NCBI RefSeq assembly: GCF_009725985.1
Contig: NZ_RCNR01000011.1
Location: 62,001-126,000, forward strand
DNA from: Zobellia amurskyensis
GTDB lineage: Bacteria; Bacteroidota; Bacteroidia; Flavobacteriales; Flavobacteriaceae
DNA: 64,000 nucleotides
Direction of reading: 5' to 3'
A model generated the notes under the pieces. It did not search any database, was not told the origin of the DNA, and saw nothing but the letters and a program-made list of their open reading frames with translations. Below, one piece after another: positions 54,989-64,000 of the stretch (position 1 is its first letter; every line of letters begins with the position of its first letter). A program made the position numbers and the translations under genes.

Positions 54989-56386
54989 TTAGAGATCAAA
55001 GTACTCTTTAGCATTATTGTAGCAGATATTTTGTACCATTTTACCTATCCATTCCATATCATTCGGTAATTCTCCCTTAGCCATTTCGTTACCGAAAAGA
55101 TTACAAAGAATACGACGGAAATACTCATGTCTAGGGAAAGAAAGAAAACTTCTTGAATCGGTCAGCATTCCAACAAAACAGCTAATAAGCCCCATATTGG
55201 AAAGCGTATTGATTTGATCGATCATACCGTCTTTTTGGTCTAAAAACCACCAACCGGAACCCCATTGAACTTTTCCTTTTACACTACCATCATTAAAATT
55301 ACCCGCCATTGTTGCCATTAGGGCATTATCTCGCGGATTTAAATTATAAAGTATGGTTTTAGTTAGCTTATCCTTGCTATCTAGGGTATCAAGAAATTTA
55401 GATAAACTCTCGGCCTGCGTATAATCACCTATGGAATCCCAGCCTGTATCAGGACCAAGTTCAGATAACATTCTAGTATTGTTATTACGCAATGCGCCCA
55501 AGTGAAACTGTTGTACCCAACCAAATTCGTGATAGGTTTCTGAAAGGTATAACAAGAGAGCGCTCTGAAACTTAGCTGCTTCATTTGGACTTACCTTGTT
55601 GCCCTCTCTTCTTTTTTTGAAAATTGCCTTTACTTCTGACTCGGTAAAGTCTTCCGCATATAGGTGCGAAAGGCCGTGGTCGCACACGAAACAATCGTTA
55701 GCATTAAAAAATTCGATTCGATTCCGCAATGCATCACAAAGCTCATCGTAAGTAGTAATATCAGACTTTGAAGCCTTCTCTAAACTATCAATATATTCAT
55801 TGTAAGTTTCGCTTCCGATCAAAATGGCTTTATCAGGTCTAAATGCGGTACTTACTTTAGTAGCAAAGTCGCTTTTTGCCAATTGCTGATGATATTCCAA
55901 AGTATCCGTTGGGTCTTCCGTGGTACAAAGCACATCTACATTCATCTTACTGATCAATCCCCTAGAAGTAAATTCTTGGGATTGTAGCATTTCTGTAGTA
56001 GCATCATAAACTGCTGAAGCATTTTTTCCGCTCAACGTATCGGTAATTCCAAAATATCTCGAAAGCTCAAGATGAGTCCAATGATACAATGGATTTCGCA
56101 TGGTATGTGGAACGGCCTCGGCCCATTTTATGAACTTTTCCTTATCGGAAGCATTTCCTGTAAGGTATTTTTCATTGATACCAAGGGTTCTCATTGCCCT
56201 CCATTTGTAATGATCTCCATCAATCCAAGCATTGGTTATATTTCCAAAAACCCGATTCTCCGCTAAGTCCTTTGGCGGTAGATGATTATGGTAATCTATT
56301 ATAGGCATTTGAACGGCGTACTCATGATAGAGCGACTGTGCCTGCTTACTCTCTAGTAAGAAATTATCGTCTAAAAATTTGGTCAC
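54989..56386 (-). CDS. uxaC: Glucuronate isomerase
   Basis: A 465-residue amidohydrolase-fold enzyme of the UxaC family, full length: MPIIDYHNHLPPKDLAENRVFGNI (metal-binding H-x-H), NVDVLCTTEDPTDTLEYH, WVQQFHLGALRNNNTRM, GSGWWFLDQKDGM and MLTDSRSFLSFPRHEYFRRILC are conserved. It interconverts D-glucuronate and D-fructuronate (or D-galacturonate and D-tagaturonate) in the cytoplasm. It is the first gene of the minus-strand operon with a TRAP transporter. Reductase and dehydratase genes of the pathway are not in this window. The 309-bp region upstream should contain its promoter. Confidence 0.95.
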   Translation of the reverse strand: MTKFLDDNFLLESKQAQSLYHEYAVQMPIIDYHNHLPPKDLAENRVFGNITNAWIDGDHYKWRAMRTLGINEKYLTGNASDKEKFIKWAEAVPHTMRNPLYHWTHLELSRYFGITDTLSGKNASAVYDATTEMLQSQEFTSRGLISKMNVDVLCTTEDPTDTLEYHQQLAKSDFATKVSTAFRPDKAILIGSETYNEYIDSLEKASKSDITTYDELCDALRNRIEFFNANDCFVCDHGLSHLYAEDFTESEVKAIFKKRREGNKVSPNEAAKFQSALLLYLSETYHEFGWVQQFHLGALRNNNTRMLSELGPDTGWDSIGDYTQAESLSKFLDTLDSKDKLTKTILYNLNPRDNALMATMAGNFNDGSVKGKVQWGSGWWFLDQKDGMIDQINTLSNMGLISCFVGMLTDSRSFLSFPRHEYFRRILCNLFGNEMAKGELPNDMEWIGKMVQNICYNNAKEYFDL

Positions 56387-56695
56387 TTGTTATAGTTTTT
56401 GGTGGGTCATAGTTATTTTTTGGAATACTAGCTTTTTATATTATACCAAAAAACGACCTTAAGCCCCTAAAATAGGTTTCTATTCTGGCATAGACAAGAA
56501 AAAATACAGAATCAACACTCAGGCATCTAAGTGGATGCAAATATTAACAATTTTGGTTGTTAAAATTGCATAAATAGTATCAATTGAATGATTTTACCCC
56601 CATTTTAGAACGGACAACTTCTTATTTAAGAAAAGAATAACGTCCAGGACTTCTTCTTCAATCTTTATAGATTTAATTTTATAAAAAAGAACGAT
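56387..56695. other. Divergent intergenic region between uxaC and SDR genes
   Basis: 309 AT-rich bases between two divergent starts must hold both promoters. No clear TTTG-N19-TAnnTTTG pair or palindrome stood out on either strand. Confidence 0.5.
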
Positions 56696-57406
56696 ATGAA
56701 TTTAAATGATAAAGTAGTTTATATAACAGGAGGCTCAAAAGGCATAGGTTACGGTGTTGCTATAAAATTATTGGAAGCAGGAGCTAAAGTGGCCATAAGC
56801 GGAAGGACCCTTAAGACAGTTGAGGAAGCTGCAAAACAGCTTGATGCCCAAGACCGTGTTCTTCCTTTGGCCTCTGACGTTTCTAAACATGGCGACGAGA
56901 AAGCAGCTGTTCAAAAGATATTAGACAAATGGGGACAGTTAGATGTAGTTTTAGCCAACGCGGGAGTAGGGTATTTTGCACCTGTAGATGAACTTGAAGA
57001 CGATGCTTGGCACAAAATGATAGACACGAACCTGAGTGGCGTATTTCATACACTAAAAGCATCAGTAGAAGCACTAAAGAAATCAAAAGGATATTACATA
57101 ACCTTGGCCAGTTTAGCGGGTACCAATTTTTTTGCTTCAGGTGCGGGCTACAATGCTACTAAATTTGGGGTAGTTGGTTTTACTCAAGCGGCTATGTTAG
57201 ATTTACGTAAGTACGATATAAAAGTATCTACAATAATGCCGGGTTCTGTGGCCACACATTTTGCAGGTAACGAGCCCGACGAGAAAGATGCTTGGAAAAT
57301 ACAGCCCGAGGATATTGGTGAACTTGTTTTGGACTTATTAAAAATGAACCCACGTACTTTGCCTAGCAAAATTGAGGTAAGACCTACAAGACCAGATAAA
57401 AAATAG
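56696..57406 (+). CDS. SDR family NAD(P)-dependent oxidoreductase
   Basis: A 236-residue classical short-chain dehydrogenase. The coenzyme motif VVYITGGSKGIGYGVAIKL (T-G-x3-G-x-G), NAG at about residue 88-90, the catalytic Ser in LASLAG and the YNATKFGV active-site Y-x3-K are intact. Substrate specificity is not readable; FabG-like and sugar-dehydrogenase assignments are both possible. It is transcribed alone, opposite to uxaC, and converges with the addB-like gene 20 bp downstream. Confidence 0.9.
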   Translation: MNLNDKVVYITGGSKGIGYGVAIKLLEAGAKVAISGRTLKTVEEAAKQLDAQDRVLPLASDVSKHGDEKAAVQKILDKWGQLDVVLANAGVGYFAPVDELEDDAWHKMIDTNLSGVFHTLKASVEALKKSKGYYITLASLAGTNFFASGAGYNATKFGVVGFTQAAMLDLRKYDIKVSTIMPGSVATHFAGNEPDEKDAWKIQPEDIGELVLDLLKMNPRTLPSKIEVRPTRPDKK

Positions 57407-57426
57407 CATTTCTACTGGGGCGGGAG

Positions 57427-60183
57427 TTAAACTTCCTTCTCCTCAAACGGAACTTTTATATTACAAATTTCAGTGATTAGAGCAGTTAGCTCTGTATAAA
57501 ATAGGGAAAGGGTTTCTTTCCCTATTTTTGTTTCTTTTTTTGCACCATTGCCCGCCTTATCTTTTGTAGCGAATTTCATTACGCCAGAACTTAACTTTTT
57601 AAAGGATATAATTCCTGCCTCCATTAATGCTTCGGGGTAATCAGAAGCATACATTGTGGCATAACAAAGGAGCTGAAAAGCTTTGCTGAATTTATAATCA
57701 GACGTAATAGATACTCCATCAACAATTTCCAATTGATTTCGTTCAACGCTTCCTGTTTTATAATCAATGATCCTTAAAACTCCATCCACCTCATCTATTC
57801 TATCTAGCTTTCCTTTTAAGTTGACCGGAAAACCTACTTCAGGAATATCCAATGATATTTTCAGATTGGCTTCTAGTCCTATTATTTTAATCTGGTGTTT
57901 TTTAACATCGGCAATTTCCAGATTAATGAAGTTTTCAATGTAACGTAAGACCACGTTAAAGGCTATCAAATTTTTCCCTCTAGAGATGTCACCATCTAAA
58001 TAGGTTTTGGCAAAATGCTTTTTCACCAATTCAGCTACCTTGGTTTTCGCTTCAACAAGCATTTCCTCGGTTAAAATATCACCCAAGAAAGGAGTGTAAA
58101 GGTCTTCTAAGGTATCATGAACTATGGTTCCAAAAGTATTGGCTGCAATAGTTTCCTCAACCTCAAGCACATCATCTATTCCTAATAAATTTCTTTTATA
58201 AAAATCGATAGGGTTACGAACATAGTTACTCAATGACGTAGGCGAAAATCCTTTTACCGCATGGCCTTTAATAAGTTCTAAAAGGCTCTCGTCCTTTTCG
58301 ATAGACTCCAAAGTATGCCGCTTAGGCGATATGGATGGTGATGCTACACTTTCATTAATAATGGAGCTTCTTTTCTCATCCGTTAACAATTGATTTATAA
58401 GTCTACTGCGTTCACCACCTTCCAAAACATCTGGTTCCGTATTGTAAAGTATGTAGATATTTTTTGCACGTTGTAATAGCCTGTAAAAGTGGTAGGTATA
58501 AACGGCATCTTTCTCCTTAAAAGTTGGGAGGCCTAACTGCACTTTTAAATCGAAGGGAATAAAAGAATTATTTGATTTTCCCGATGGAAGAATACCCTCG
58601 TTAACAGAAGTAATTATAACTGTTTCAAAATCTAGGTTACGGCTTTCGAGCATTCCCATAACCTGTAAACCCTCTAATGGTTCCCCTTGAAAATCTAAAG
58701 TTTCTGAAGATAACAATTCACGATAAAGCCCTAATAAAGATTTTAGGTCTGTTATGAACTCATACTTTTCTACCAAATCCGACAACTGGTTGAACAAATT
58801 AAAATATCTATAAAGATATTCCAGAGACAGCGCATCTTTGGTGTCGTGCAATTTGTCCTTGAGCGCTGCAATTATTTGTAAGCAATGTTCTAGAATTTCT
58901 TTTGGTGTAGGAGTCTGCTCATGAAAAAGTAGCGTAGCGGCAACTGCACCACCCTTCTCTACTTGTTTAATATGATCCGTACTTATATATACCCAGTTCT
59001 TATTTTTTATAACCTCCTCAATAGATTCACCTTTCTCGTTGTTTTCCCCGTTTCCTAAAAGGACATGTACATAAGGATGTGCTAAAAAGGACAATATATT
59101 TTGATAAAACCACCCTTGCTCGTTCCTATTGATATATAAGTTTAAAAATTGATCGAATAAGCTTGCCAAAGGAATCTTATTTAAAGGATAACCCATGGTA
59201 ACATTAACACTTTCAATACACTCAGGTATAGAATTTAAAACTGGATTCAACAGGGATTCATCTCCCAACACAACCGCAGTTCGTTTTAAGTCAGATGCTT
59301 TCGCACCATGAATCTGTTCAAGTAAATGAGCTGTATATTTTGCTTGTGAAACATTCTTAGGCACTCCCACCACATTAATCTGCTTATCCCCCAAATAGTA
59401 TGAACTTACGCCTTTAAGTGCATTTTCTTTAAGATAAGGCCATGTTTTAAGGTGTTGTCTTAGAAAAAAACCAGCATCGTGAATAGGGTCTTCTAAAAAA
59501 TAGGAATCAATGTCCCAATATATATCCGAATTGGCATGGTCCAGAATATGTTGAATAATTTTTGTTTCTGCAGTATTTAAGGCATTAAAGCCGATAAAGA
59601 CAAAGAATTTCTTTGGGTTGTTCTCCAAATAATTTTCCAATTCTGAATGAGCTTTGCGATATACTAAACCTTGGTGGCCTAAACCGATATTTAATAAAGC
59701 CGAATTGAAATTCTCGTACAAAGATTCTAGATTGTTCCAAAAACGGAGATAGTCCTCCATCATTTTTGTCTTTTCCTTTTGAAGTGACCAATGGGTTACT
59801 TCTTGGATAGCCGCCAAATTAGAAAACAGTTTCTTAGCATCAACTAGATATCTGTCTATCTCATTAAAATCCTGTAGCAGGGTTTGTGCCCAATTGGAAA
59901 AACTATAAAAGCTATCCTTTTCTTGGGACGTTTCTTTAAGGTATGTATTGTAGAGGATAAAAAGCTGCTGAGTATTACTAGCATAGGATAAACCCGAAAT
60001 CTGTTCTATAAAGGTTTCAACGCTGTAAATCTCAGGAGCAAAAAAAGTGCTGTCCGCAGATTTTGCAATGGCATTTTTAAGGAAGGTACCGGCCCGCTTA
60101 CTGGGAAGCACAAAAACGATGTGCTCGTGCGAACTGTGTTTTTCCCAAACTTCTTTGACTACTTCTTCTAGAAAACTCTGCAT
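57427..60183 (-). CDS. AddB/RexB-like PD-(D/E)XK nuclease family protein
   Basis: From ATG 60183 (MQSFLEEVVKEVW) the product has 918 residues; an ATG at 60210 lies in the upstream terminator hairpin and is unlikely. The N-terminal half is a degenerate helicase-like region (VFVLPSKRAGTFLKNAI), and the C-terminus holds a RecB-type nuclease with SLSNYVRNPIDFYKRNLLGI, GTIVHDTLEDLY and the catalytic GKLDRIDEVDGVLRIIDYKTGS. It should form the AddAB-type helicase-nuclease that resects double-strand breaks together with the addA-like product encoded further upstream on the same strand; kbl and an ompA-like gene lie between them. Confidence 0.87.
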   Translation of the reverse strand: MQSFLEEVVKEVWEKHSSHEHIVFVLPSKRAGTFLKNAIAKSADSTFFAPEIYSVETFIEQISGLSYASNTQQLFILYNTYLKETSQEKDSFYSFSNWAQTLLQDFNEIDRYLVDAKKLFSNLAAIQEVTHWSLQKEKTKMMEDYLRFWNNLESLYENFNSALLNIGLGHQGLVYRKAHSELENYLENNPKKFFVFIGFNALNTAETKIIQHILDHANSDIYWDIDSYFLEDPIHDAGFFLRQHLKTWPYLKENALKGVSSYYLGDKQINVVGVPKNVSQAKYTAHLLEQIHGAKASDLKRTAVVLGDESLLNPVLNSIPECIESVNVTMGYPLNKIPLASLFDQFLNLYINRNEQGWFYQNILSFLAHPYVHVLLGNGENNEKGESIEEVIKNKNWVYISTDHIKQVEKGGAVAATLLFHEQTPTPKEILEHCLQIIAALKDKLHDTKDALSLEYLYRYFNLFNQLSDLVEKYEFITDLKSLLGLYRELLSSETLDFQGEPLEGLQVMGMLESRNLDFETVIITSVNEGILPSGKSNNSFIPFDLKVQLGLPTFKEKDAVYTYHFYRLLQRAKNIYILYNTEPDVLEGGERSRLINQLLTDEKRSSIINESVASPSISPKRHTLESIEKDESLLELIKGHAVKGFSPTSLSNYVRNPIDFYKRNLLGIDDVLEVEETIAANTFGTIVHDTLEDLYTPFLGDILTEEMLVEAKTKVAELVKKHFAKTYLDGDISRGKNLIAFNVVLRYIENFINLEIADVKKHQIKIIGLEANLKISLDIPEVGFPVNLKGKLDRIDEVDGVLRIIDYKTGSVERNQLEIVDGVSITSDYKFSKAFQLLCYATMYASDYPEALMEAGIISFKKLSSGVMKFATKDKAGNGAKKETKIGKETLSLFYTELTALITEICNIKVPFEEKEV

Positions 60184-60198
60184 AGCCAAAAATAAAAA

Positions 60199-60224
60199 AA
60201 GCCCTGACAAATGTCAGGGCTTTT
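60199..60224 (-). terminator. Terminator after the OmpA-like gene
   Basis: A 9-bp perfect stem (GCCCTGACA / TGTCAGGGC, 60201-60220) with a 2-nt apparent loop; on the minus strand a T-run follows (60200-60188). It separates the OmpA-like gene from the addB-like gene, whose real start at 60183 lies just downstream. Confidence 0.85.
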
Positions 60225-60245
60225 AAACTTATTTAGTGAAGAGAA

Positions 60246-61604
60246 TTACTTTACTAAGTTAATCTCAACTCTTCTGTTTTCTTTTCTACCAGTTCTAGTG
60301 TTGTTAGAAGCGATAGGCTTGTCTTCACCGTAACCGATAGCAGACAATCTGAACTCTTCAATACCTTTATCTACTAAGAACTCTTTTACAGAAAGTGCTC
60401 TTGACTCAGAAAGGCTTTGGTTCAATTTCTGGCTACCAACGCTATCAGTGTGACCTTCTACTGTAAATTTAGCAGTTGGGTACTCTTTTAAGATAGTGAT
60501 GATGTCAACCATTACAGAAGTAGACTCAGCTTTGATAGAAGACTTACCTGTATCGAACAAGATAGTTCTAGCGTAGTCATTCAATTGCTTTTGTACTTCT
60601 TCAGTAACTTCAGGACAACCAGCGTTAGCTACAGTACCTGCAACATCTGGACATTTATCATCTTTGTCCAATACACCGTCACCGTCAGTATCAGGCCATG
60701 GGCAACCTTTGTTCTCAGCAGGACCTGCTTCGTTAGGACACTCATCGTCACCATCGGCAACACCGTCACCGTCAGCATCAGGACAACCAGCTAAGTTAGC
60801 TAATCCAGCTTCGTTAGGACATTTATCATCTTTGTCGGCAACACCGTCACCGTCAGCATCAGGACAACCGTTCATTTCTTTAGAACCAGCTTCGTTAGGA
60901 CAAGCATCTTTGCTGTCTTCGATTCCGTCACCGTCAGCATCAGGACAACCATTGAAAGCTTCAAGACCAGCAACTTCTGGACAAGCATCATCTTTGTCAT
61001 ATACTCCGTCACCGTCAGTATCAGTACCACCAAACTTAACAGAGATACCTGCTAAATGTTGCCAGTGTTTACGACCGTAATCCTCAAAAGCGTGCTTGTA
61101 AGTAGTCTGTACAGTAAGACCGATGTTTTCAGTAAACCAGAAGTTTACACCAACACCACCATTAACAGTACCAGCACCAATTTCATCAACCCAAGTGTAA
61201 CCACCACCTACTTCTACGAATGGATCTACAACTTTTTGATCAAGGAAGTTATATTTAATTGTACCATCTAAAGCGTAGTGCGAAAGATCATCTACACCAA
61301 TATCACCTAATTTGCTGATTTTGTTCAAAGATCCTCTTACACCAACGGAAAGACCGTCACCTACAGATCTAGACACACCAACATAAGAAATAGAAGGAAG
61401 AATATTCCAGTGATCAGTAGCGTTGAAAAGCTCATTACCGAAAGAACTAGTCTGTGTCGGGAAATTGTCATCGCTAGTCGGATATACATCTATGGCATTA
61501 ACTCCGAACTGTACTTGCCATGGATTATTCTCGTCTTGCGCTTGCATGCTGTTGATGCCTGCAATAAGGACAGCAACAACCAATAATTTGCTAAGATGTT
61601 TCAT
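60246..61604 (-). CDS. OmpA family protein with thrombospondin type-3 repeats
   Basis: A 452-residue outer-membrane protein: signal peptide (about 1-22, SMQAQ), an eight-stranded OmpA-like barrel (about 23-205), five or so Asp-rich calcium-binding thrombospondin type-3 repeats of D-x-D-G-D-G-V-x-D-x-D-D-x-C-P type (about 207-345) and a C-terminal OmpA domain (about 350-452) with [31 protein letters not shown] that binds peptidoglycan. It tethers the outer membrane to the cell wall. Transcription should start from the consensus promoter at 61639-61669 and end at the hairpin downstream. High expression is expected for such an abundant porin-type protein. Confidence 0.93.
   Translation of the reverse strand: MKHLSKLLVVAVLIAGINSMQAQDENNPWQVQFGVNAIDVYPTSDDNFPTQTSSFGNELFNATDHWNILPSISYVGVSRSVGDGLSVGVRGSLNKISKLGDIGVDDLSHYALDGTIKYNFLDQKVVDPFVEVGGGYTWVDEIGAGTVNGGVGVNFWFTENIGLTVQTTYKHAFEDYGRKHWQHLAGISVKFGGTDTDGDGVYDKDDACPEVAGLEAFNGCPDADGDGIEDSKDACPNEAGSKEMNGCPDADGDGVADKDDKCPNEAGLANLAGCPDADGDGVADGDDECPNEAGPAENKGCPWPDTDGDGVLDKDDKCPDVAGTVANAGCPEVTEEVQKQLNDYARTILFDTGKSSIKAESTSVMVDIITILKEYPTAKFTVEGHTDSVGSQKLNQSLSESRALSVKEFLVDKGIEEFRLSAIGYGEDKPIASNNTRTGRKENRRVEINLVK
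60610..61023 (-). repeat. Coding repeat: thrombospondin type-3 units
   Basis: Units of roughly 75 bp recur, each containing CACCGTCACCGTCAGCATCAGG-like sequence on the plus strand in two parts. They encode the calcium-binding repeats of the OmpA-like protein; frames on the plus strand across them are artefacts of the repeat. Confidence 0.85.
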
Positions 61605-61638
61605 GTATTAATTTTTAAGTTTAAGTGTTTATTAGCTG

Positions 61639-61669
61639 CAAATGTAAGTTGTTAAATATTATTAACAAA
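61639..61669 (-). promoter_or_regulatory. Consensus Bacteroidota promoter of the OmpA-like gene
   Basis: On the minus strand TTTG (61669-61666), a 19-bp spacer and TACATTTG (61646-61639) match the TTTG-N19-TAnnTTTG consensus exactly, 35 bp upstream of the ATG at 61604. Confidence 0.75.
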
Positions 61670-61717
61670 ATCAATTTCTTATTTTTTTTAACGCATTTAA
61701 TGCCGTAAATAATGCAT

Positions 61718-62911
61718 TTAAACGATTTTTAAGGCCTTTCCAACTTCGATAAAAGCCTCTATTGCGCGGTCTAAGTGCTTGATTTCATGGGCAGCAGATA
61801 ACTGTACACGTATCCTTGCCTTACCTTTTGGCACCACAGGGTAGAAAAATCCTATTACATAAATTCCTTTTTCCAACAAACGCGTTGCCATTTCCTGCGC
61901 TAATTTAGCGTCATAAAGCATTACCGGCACAATAGCCGATTCTCCATCAATAATATCAAAGCCAGCTTTCTTCATTCCTTCTTTAAAGTAGGCCGCATTT
62001 GCTTGTACTTTGTCACGTAGAGAGGTATCGTTTTCTAAAAGCTCAAATACCTTAATTGATGCCCCTACAATAGCAGGCGCTAAAGAATTAGAGAATAAAT
62101 ACGGTCTTGAGCGCTGGCGCAAAATCTCAATAATTTCTTTTTTACCTGTAGTATACCCACCCATGGCACCTCCAAGTGCTTTACCCAGGGTGCCCGTAAT
62201 GATGTCTATCCGACCCATAACGTTTTTTTCTTCCAATGTTCCTATACCGGTTGGCCCTATAAACCCCGTTGCATGACATTCATCTATCATAACCATGGCA
62301 TCATACTTTTCTGCCAATTCGCAAATCTTATCCAAAGGAGCAACAAGACCATCCATTGAAAATACACCATCCGTTACAATTATTTTAAAACGGGCTTGGT
62401 CTTCGTTGGCCTGCTTCAATTGCTTTTCAAGATCTTTCATATCGCTATTCGCATAGCGGTAACGCTTCGCCTTGCACAATCTAACACCATCAATAATAGA
62501 GGCATGGTTCAAAGAATCCGATATAATGGCATCCTCCGCAGTTAGCAAAGGCTCAAAAACCCCTCCATTAGCATCAAAGGCAGCGGCATATAATATGGTA
62601 TCCTCCGTACCGTAGAAATCGGCTATTTTCTTTTCTAGTTCTTTATGAATGTCTTGGGTACCGCAAATAAACCGCACCGATGACATGCCGAAACCATGAC
62701 TGTCCAAAGTATCTTTTGCCGCTTGAATAACTTCTGGGTGAGATGAAAGGCCCAAATAATTATTCGCACAAAAGTTAATTACTTCCTCCCCGGTTGAAAT
62801 TTTGATTTCAGCCCCTTGTGGCGATGTAATTATCCTTTCGGTTTTATAAAGGCCATCTTCCTTAATACTGGTAAGTTCTTTTTCTAGGTGTTCTTTTATT
62901 TTTCCGTACAT
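61718..62911 (-). CDS. kbl: Glycine C-acetyltransferase (2-amino-3-ketobutyrate CoA ligase)
   Basis: A 397-residue PLP enzyme of the alpha-oxoamine synthase family, exactly the length of Kbl. Conserved stretches include [99 protein letters not shown] (PLP lysine in TLGKALGG) and [22 protein letters not shown]. It splits 2-amino-3-oxobutyrate with CoA into glycine and acetyl-CoA in threonine breakdown. Threonine dehydrogenase is not adjacent. Its start lies 4 bp downstream of the addA-like stop, so they are co-transcribed. Confidence 0.93.
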   Translation of the reverse strand: MYGKIKEHLEKELTSIKEDGLYKTERIITSPQGAEIKISTGEEVINFCANNYLGLSSHPEVIQAAKDTLDSHGFGMSSVRFICGTQDIHKELEKKIADFYGTEDTILYAAAFDANGGVFEPLLTAEDAIISDSLNHASIIDGVRLCKAKRYRYANSDMKDLEKQLKQANEDQARFKIIVTDGVFSMDGLVAPLDKICELAEKYDAMVMIDECHATGFIGPTGIGTLEEKNVMGRIDIITGTLGKALGGAMGGYTTGKKEIIEILRQRSRPYLFSNSLAPAIVGASIKVFELLENDTSLRDKVQANAAYFKEGMKKAGFDIIDGESAIVPVMLYDAKLAQEMATRLLEKGIYVIGFFYPVVPKGKARIRVQLSAAHEIKHLDRAIEAFIEVGKALKIV

Positions 62912-62915
62912 ATTG

Positions 62916-64000
62916 TTATATGAATTCTGGTGTTACTTCTTCGTTAATGTAAACAATGATTTTATTCTCTACAACATAGCCCATATCCGTCAAAGCATCG
63001 GCATAGGAATATAGTTGTTCTTTATATTTAGGATTTGTTTTGCCCGTTTTATAATCTATAAGTGTTGCACTCTTTTCTTTAAGCACTATTCTATCTGGCC
63101 GTAACATCTTACCTGCAGCAGTAATGATATCTTTTTCATTCTTTATAATATTTCCTTCCTTATAATAGGCATTGAGTGCAGGGTGTTTCACCACGCGCTG
63201 CAGTTTACTCCTGACCTCATCTATTTCCTGACTTTCTATTTCTCCTTGTTGTACCGCCTTCACTAAAGCAGGCTCAAGATCGTCCTCGGTTTCTATAAAG
63301 CCTAATATATAATGTATAAGATTCCCTTTTGAAAGCGCAGCCTCCCTTTCTGTATCCCACAATATACCTGAACGGGTCAATATTTTAAAGCTAGACCTAT
63401 CTTTATGTGTAAAAGTGTAATCTATTTCCTGCTGCCCCTTTGTTTCATGAACTATTGGGGCCTCTTCTAAATCGCCAAAATTATACACTAACTCATCATC
63501 TGACCACAATCCCTTTCCTTTCAGGTATTCTATGAACAGACCGGAATAATAATCGGTTTTATGTTGCCCCCTTGCCAAATCCTTTTCTGTTACAACATAA
63601 AGTGCTTTCTCTGCCCTGGTTAAGGCCACATACAATAGGTTTAAGGCATCAAGCTCCATTTTATGCTCTTCTTCAGAGTAAATTTGAGCAGCTTCTTCAC
63701 CATAATTTTCAACTTCCTTTTTCTCCGTAATAAGAATTTCTTCAAACCCATCAAAAACATCGGCATTTAGCGGAAGCCAGATTTTTTTGTCCATCCGCTT
63801 ATAAATATGCTCATTGGCAAACGGAAATATAACAATAGGAAATTCCAATCCTTTAGATTTATGCACGGTCATAATACGCACGGCATCAATATTATCCGGG
63901 GCCGAAATACTAAGTTTCTCCTTCTTCTTTTCCCAAAGATTCAAAAAAGCTTGAATTCCAGTTCCTTCCTTTTGTTCGGTTTCAAGAACAAAATCCATAA
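62916..64000 (-). CDS. AddA/RecB-like UvrD helicase-nuclease, C-terminal part (runs off the window)
   Basis: About 361 residues of the C-terminus are present and the frame stays open to base 64000; the Met at 63998 is probably internal. UvrD-type helicase motifs V and VI are visible as [23 protein letters not shown] and [18 protein letters not shown], and a C-terminal RecB nuclease domain has [37 protein letters not shown] with the D-Y-K catalytic motif. It is the natural partner of the AddB-like protein encoded about 3 kb downstream; together they would resect DNA ends for recombination. Confidence 0.88.
   Translation of the reverse strand, partial: MDFVLETEQKEGTGIQAFLNLWEKKKEKLSISAPDNIDAVRIMTVHKSKGLEFPIVIFPFANEHIYKRMDKKIWLPLNADVFDGFEEILITEKKEVENYGEEAAQIYSEEEHKMELDALNLLYVALTRAEKALYVVTEKDLARGQHKTDYYSGLFIEYLKGKGLWSDDELVYNFGDLEEAPIVHETKGQQEIDYTFTHKDRSSFKILTRSGILWDTEREAALSKGNLIHYILGFIETEDDLEPALVKAVQQGEIESQEIDEVRSKLQRVVKHPALNAYYKEGNIIKNEKDIITAAGKMLRPDRIVLKEKSATLIDYKTGKTNPKYKEQLYSYADALTDMGYVVENKIIVYINEEVTPEFI

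Noticed and set aside
60184-60210. Start of the AddB-like protein at 60210
   Set aside because: The codon lies in the OmpA terminator hairpin; ATG 60183 gives a normal N-terminus.
60585-61080. Regular repeats that could be taken for a CRISPR array, and plus-strand frames across them
   Set aside because: The repeats encode Asp-rich thrombospondin type-3 units of the OmpA-like protein on the minus strand; spacers are not unique and the frames are by-products of the repeat.

Overview
The window reads as chromosomal DNA of a Bacteroidota bacterium, most likely a marine Flavobacteriaceae member (Zobellia/Maribacter-like by gene content; inferred, no database search was possible). Supporting signs are SusC/SusD and other TonB-dependent receptors with an N-terminal carboxypeptidase-regulatory-like domain, Bacteroidota promoters of the TTTG-N19-TAnnTTTG type, a DUF5690 transporter, an OmpA protein with thrombospondin-type-3 repeats, and low GC.

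Layout. 1-1.8 kb: end of a MATE transporter gene, a GNAT acetyltransferase, a double-domain universal stress protein and tRNA-Ala(GGC) with its own terminator. 1.8-14.4 kb: an accessory stretch behind the tRNA. It holds a decayed acetyltransferase fragment, a three-gene secreted/outer-membrane cassette (2.5-13.1 kb), an excisionase-like HTH gene and a truncated primase-helicase gene of the kind carried by Bacteroidota integrative elements. The first cassette gene is the most striking object here: a 1706-aa protein with a signal peptide, a von Willebrand A domain, PKD-like repeats and a C-terminal protein-arginine deiminase of the vertebrate type, with all four catalytic residues and several calcium ligands in place. 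Its partners are a 283-aa secreted protein and a 1526-aa protein with an NHL propeller, an M6-like domain whose HExxH has become HGLSH, calcium-type repeats and a C-terminal outer-membrane barrel.

14.4-20.2 kb: a probable zinc acquisition locus (two small His/Cys proteins, a ZnuD-like TonB receptor, a His-bearing DUF4625 lipoprotein, an AztD-like zinc-chaperone lipoprotein) with a near-consensus promoter. 20.3-23.2 kb: a GAF histidine kinase and a polyprenyl-phosphate sugar transferase. 23.5-31.0 kb (minus strand): a TonB receptor, an M29-like metallopeptidase, two NCS1 permeases and a PepD dipeptidase, probably one uptake-and-degradation operon for an unknown nitrogenous compound.

31.1-48.3 kb: a probable phosphonate and phosphate-ester utilisation locus. 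It combines a DUF5690 carrier, a TIGR03364 FAD oxidoreductase, a PhnX-like hydrolase, an XRE-cupin regulator, a SusC/SusD pair, two alkaline-phosphatase-superfamily enzymes, an MBL hydrolase, a PbfA-like PLP lyase and a metallophosphoesterase. A repeated TATTTGTAAAC-type motif lies before the two plus-strand units on either side of the regulator.

48.7-52.0 kb: LpxH-like phosphoesterase, glycosyltransferase and GH1 glycosidase. 52.2-56.4 kb (minus): TRAP transporter plus glucuronate isomerase. 56.7-64 kb: an SDR oxidoreductase, then on the minus strand addA-like (partial), kbl, ompA-like and addB-like genes.
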